Shown here piece by piece: positions 59,880 through 64,000 of a stretch of 64,000 nucleotides of DNA; within the stretch, counting starts at the first letter, position 1, and each line of letters starts with the position of its first letter. The stretch spans positions 2,165,097 through 2,229,096 of the forward strand of contig JAQFVV010000151.1 in assembly GCA_028023455.1 (NCBI GenBank), in the 5' to 3' direction. The notes under the pieces are model-generated. The model was not told the origin of the DNA, did not search any database, and was given only the letters and a program-made list of their open reading frames with translations. A program made the translations under genes and the position numbers. Origin of the DNA: Epiperipatus broadwayi (lineage: Eukaryota; Onychophora; Udeonychophora; Euonychophora; Peripatidae).

Positions 59880-60430
59880 TAGTCCTTAAAAAATCCTATT
59901 AAAAATTTTGATATCTTATCAACAATTCCTCCTGTAAAATTAAAATACATCTTAAAGAAAAACTATCTTTATGAGATTTCAAGTTAAAGAAAAATTTTGG
60001 AGGCAAACAACCTAAATAAATAGCTCTATCAAAAATCTTATTTTCCATAATTTTCATAATCTTAATCAGTTTACATTTTATTTTTTTACCAGGATCAGAT
60101 CTAAAATAGTATACATTCCATTATTTAATTCAAAAGGAACTTTACTTTCAAAATGAAATATTATTTACCAATACAAACAGGCCATCTTTATCTTTTTTCA
60201 ACAAGATAACATCATTGACTTTCAATCTTTTTTTAAAAGACTAATTTGCTTAGGGGCAAAAACAAATTTTTCTCTTTTAAATAATTGATTATTCAAAATA
60301 ACCTGTAAAGACACTTCATTTTCATCAGAAATATTACAATTACATTCAATAGCAGAAATAAAATCAAAAACTTAATTTCTCTCTTTCAAGATAATTTTAT
60401 TTGACCTATAAGTGACTACAAAAACAAAAA
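59880..60430 (-). pseudogene. Decayed coding sequence, unidentified
   Basis: The minus strand has coherent protein-like blocks scattered over three frames, for example FDFISAIECNCNISDENEV near 60350, and FDRAIYLGCLPPKFFF near 60010. Frameshifts and stops interrupt it. I do not recognise the family. It may be another transposon ORF or the 3' flank of the LINE to the right, though the LINE stop at 60643 and 200 bp of intervening sequence argue against that. Confidence 0.4.
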
Positions 60431-60642
60431 GATAACAAGAATTAACCAGACGAGGTTACAGATTATACAAAGAAGAAATGATCCAAAAGTCAGTAGAATA
60501 TAAAATGAATGTTAGTGAAGAACTTAGTCTGTGGATGCAAGGTGAATATTATTTGTCTAGTCTATAACAAAATACCTTTGTTAGTAAACCTTGTTTTGGC
60601 AAGTTACGGTTGGAGGGCTTTAGTTATTTTCATATAAATTAT

Positions 60643-63600
60643 TTAGAGGTTGGTTGGAGAGGTGCTGTTTAGGCCAGTTGTGAATTCCCAGGTTAATATG
60701 GCCAGGTATGGATCAGCCTCTCTCTTGTCTGTTTCTTGGATATTTTTAATTATGTTGAGGAAACAGTTAGTGATTTCATCAAGTGGTAATTTTTGAAAAA
60801 TCACCTTGCATCTGGTCAACCAGATGGCAAAGTTTATGTAAGTGGCAAGCCTGATTTCAGCAAAAATGCCTCTATTTAAAACCCCTTGAAGAGATATTAG
60901 GTCTGGACCATTATTATCAATGTGTTTCTGGAAGTTTTGTCTTAGTCCTTGCCAGATTGGACAATGGCAAAGGATATGGTCCATACCTTCTGGGCTGGAA
61001 AGACAGAGACAACATATGGGATCTATGCGAAAGCCTCTTCTATTAAGAAATATAGCAGTGGAGAGGCTACCAAAGTTAATTTTAAGAAGAAAGTCTGTGT
61101 GTTTAGATGCTAGTTTCAATCTACAAGCTAGTTTGTGCAGTTTGTTTATGTCGATGGGGAGGTAAGTGTGTGCCTTCTGGGTATTTGAGTTGGATAGGTT
61201 GAAGGCTTCCCAATAGGTTATTTTTGAATTGAACATGGTTGCAGAAGGTACTATGTGCGTAAAAATGTATGAGATCTGTGTTTGAAGCCAGATGGGAGTG
61301 AACCTCTGAGGGGGCGGTCTATCAGTGGGAAGCACTTGCTCTTTGGGAAGCGGACATTGGAAGGTCCTGCAATCAGAATAAAGTTTATGGATTATATTGT
61401 AAGTTCTCTGTATTGCAAATACCTTTATTGAATGTAGTCCCAGTCCATTCATGTCTCTTGGCTTTTGAAGGGTGTGTAGACTGATAAATGATCTGCGCCC
61501 ACCTCTACAGAGTCACAGACAGTGGGATTCTACTTTTTTAATGAAAGCTTCTGTTGGTTTAAAACCCGCAAGATAATATATAATCTTGGGAAGTATGAGG
61601 GAGTTTAAGAGTGAAACCTTTCCAAATGTAGTTATATATATTCTTGAAAGGCATGTTATGGTGATGTCTATTTTGTTTAGTAGTCTCCGTTGTATTTCCA
61701 TCCTCATTGCTGTAGGGGATAGTGACATGTTGAATCCCAAGAAAGGCTGAGGCATAGCTTGTAATGAACCTGTTATCCTGTTAGCTGTTTTGATATTCCA
61801 AATTGTAGATTTGTTCCTGTTAACCGTAAGCCCGTGTGTCTGAGCATAGTGCTGTAATAGGCTTTCAAGAATGTTTATTTCTTCATGTGATTTAAGAAAC
61901 ACCACCACATCATCCATGTAGGAGATGTGAGAGATGTTTTCATTAAGAAGAGGGATGGAGATCCCAGGGAGTGCATCCTCAATGCCCAAAAACAAGGGAT
62001 TTATATAGATCACGAAGAGGAGAGCACTTAATGGAGAGCCCTGGGGAATGGAGATGCAGGGTTTGAACCCAGGGGCAATTCTCCCATTTAGAGAAAAAAA
62101 AATCTCTCGATTTGCTAGGAGATTCTCTATGATCTGAATGTATGCCAAAGGAACCTGAAGAACCTCTAGTTCACCAAGTAGTACATCTATTCGGACAGAG
62201 TCAAAGGCCCCGGCGAAGTCTAGTTGGACTGCGACCGGCCGGGATTGTTTTGTTCTATGGATATGATCAATGAGGAGTCGAAATCGGCTTACAGCATCAC
62301 CAGTCGATGAACCCCTCTTAGCATATTGATGCCTGGAAAGTTTTGATATGATTTTCTCTTGAATTTTATCTTTTATAATGCTTTCGATAATTTTGATTAG
62401 GAGAGGAACCATGGATATTGGCCTAATGTTATTTAAGTCTACAGGTAGATCTTTCTTTTTTATGAAAGGGACCACTGATATAGGATAGATCCCTGGAAGA
62501 TGTAGGCTATCGGTGGCCAAGAGATCAATGATTCCCCTTGTAACATGTATGGTAAATTTTTCCAAGTGTATCAGAAGAAATCTAGGAATTCCGTGCACGC
62601 CAGGGTGGGTGTGTTCAGGCAGGCTTTTAATTTTGGAGATGATATCAGCTTCAGTAATGCTGTGAGAGTTATTTGAGTCTTTCACAAATTTGTGTCGTCT
62701 GACAACAGTTCCAATGGACTGTAGTTTGGTGGAATAATAATCCCTAATTTTGCTAAGTATACTGATGCCAGAGCAAGTAATACTGTCAAGGCACAAAGAG
62801 GAGGGTGTGTGATTTCTTTTTCCTGATCCCAGGGCCCATCTGATATAACCTGGAGTCCAGCAATCTTGTTGTTCCAGGTAATTGGGTGCTCGCTTAATAC
62901 GAATATACTCCACAAGAGTCATTCTGGTTTGTTTATATGTAAGTTTTAGGCATAGGATTTCTGGGATGTTGTGTTCTGTAACTTGGATGGTTTTCAGCTC
63001 AGATGTAATCCGATCAAGTTCTGAGAGTAATCGTAATGGCCCTTTCTGGTATGTATTGTATTGGTTAATAAACTTTTGTATTGTGGTTATGAATGTATTC
63101 CATCCTTGTAATGCTGGTAGATTCCATATCTTCTGTTCTTGAAAGGTGATGTATATGTCTGAGATTAATTGGGGGGGGGGGGCACATTGTGCCTATTGAG
63201 TAATCTCATTGTCTGGGGGAGGTTGGTTGATGTATGAAGTTGTGGTTGCAATTTGATGGTAGCTTGAACAGCGAGATGATCTGAAAAAGCAATAGGCCAG
63301 AGCTGTGTATCTATGAACGAGTTCATTTCAGGAGAGTAGAATATGAGGTCTATGAGCGAGTACTTCTGGTGTAGAAAGAGAAGGCTCCTTCATGAAAGAG
63401 TGCCTTCCTACTGTGTATGTTTCTAGTAACCATCTTCAAATATTTTTTCTCAAAATGGTCAAAAGTGTGGTTGAAATCACCAAGCCAGATAACTGGGCTA
63501 GGGTTTGATCTAATTGCTATGTTTATATTATGTATAACTTTGTGTACTATTTGTTCATCTTTAACCAGATACACATTGATGAGTGAACAGAAAACCCCGG

Positions 63601-63920
63601 ATTTGTATAGTAGCAATAATGCAATTGGTATCTATGTGGAGGATATTGAAGAAGTCAATAATTGAATTTCTATTGATGATAAGAGCAACCCCAGCGGTAG
63701 CTGAGATGGAGAAAGAGTATATAAAGTAACTGAAGCTCTCAATTGTTTTTATTATCATGGGATCTGTGTGAAGGTGGAGCTTGGTTTCTGATAAGCAAAG
63801 TATATCTGGCTTTTGGAGTTTGAACCAATGTGAGATAGCAAACGCCCTGTCTTTGGAGTTAAGCCCCCTGATGTTGAGTGACGTTATTGTGAATGACCTT
63901 TTGAAGTAGGTTGCTTGGTT
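60643..63920 (-). pseudogene. Nearly full-length LINE ORF2 (APE endonuclease + RT), disabled
   Basis: Read leftwards, the element starts with an APE domain (SLNIRGLNSKDRAFAISHWF and DILCLSETKL at 63780-63890, WLGDFN near 63480, AFSDH near 63280), then a reverse transcriptase in the 469-codon frame at 61513-62922: LDFAGAFDS (residues 234-242), IPQGSPLS (292-299), YMDD (335-338), FLGFNMS (394-400). After one in-frame TGA at 61513-61515 the same frame continues to 60643 and ends with a C-x2-C-x8-H-x4-C knuckle (C147, C150, H159, C164 of the 269-codon part). Frame changes are needed near 63600, near 63375 and at the G run 63171-63182. Catalytic residues survive, so inactivation is recent. L1/Tx1-like organisation is my best guess. 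The 5' end may lie beyond the window. Confidence 0.85.
63171..63182. repeat. Poly-G run with frameshift in the LINE
   Basis: About twelve G in a row between the APE and RT domains. The reading frame differs on either side, so a length change in this run (or a sequencing length error) explains one of the frameshifts. Confidence 0.8.
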
Positions 63921-64000
63921 TCTTGTTCATTAGCTAGAAGGCTTGTAGTGAGCTGGTTGTCTTTTTGCATTAGGCAGACTTCAGGATCAGTTGATGGGAT

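Noticed and set aside
56144-64000. Upstream ankyrin exons in the right-hand 8 kb
   Set aside because: Searched on the minus strand for TPLHxAA and GADxN words; only transposon-derived coding sequence was seen.

Overview
The window is animal nuclear DNA. It is strongly AT-rich, has a single spliced gene spread thinly over about 50 kb, and is otherwise packed with decayed transposons, fold-back repeats and microsatellites. There is no prokaryotic or organellar signature. The intron sizes, base composition and retroelement mix (RTE-like and other APE-type LINEs, Gypsy, mariner, tRNA-derived SINE heads) fit a large-genome invertebrate. I lean towards a mollusc or other lophotrochozoan but cannot fix the phylum from sequence alone. 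THE GENE. On the minus strand I could chain 14 exons (56143 down to 6710) whose splice phases all agree, giving about 1,267 codons with no internal stop. In protein order they encode ankyrin repeats, a Ser/Lys/Asn-rich low-complexity region (most of it in one 2,343-nt exon at 18588-20930), and the first part of a protein kinase domain most like MAP3K19 (YSK4): the Gly-rich loop, the VAIK lysine and the helix-C glutamate. The start lies to the right of the window. The rest of the kinase (HRD, DFG, C-lobe) was not found between 1 and 6709 and probably lies to the left. One exon is only 43 nt and sits inside an inverted repeat; one intron appears to be GC-AG. LAYOUT. 1-2424: terminal direct repeats of a short LTR-type element. 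2425-6709: intron DNA with two hairpin elements and a GC-richer island. 6710-7283: kinase exons. 7960-14150: RTE 3' end, a 1.08-kb TIR element with TA target duplication, other repeats, and a decayed RTE reverse transcriptase. 14342-21120: the cluster of central exons. 21300-31000: a very large intron with hairpins, LTR-like blocks and an RTE fragment. 31014-53251: isolated small exons among fold-back elements, including at least five copies of one family, and a deleted mariner copy. 56004-56143: first ankyrin exon in view. 56245-64000: no host exon recognised; instead a hairpin, a LINE 3' end with a compound microsatellite, a Gypsy NC-protease remnant, an unidentified decayed coding stretch, and a nearly full-length but broken LINE ORF2 (APE plus RT) on the minus strand. 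HOW IT FITS TOGETHER. The only plausible host function is a signalling kinase with an ankyrin-repeat N-terminus. Everything else is repeat-derived and sits in its introns or 5' flank.
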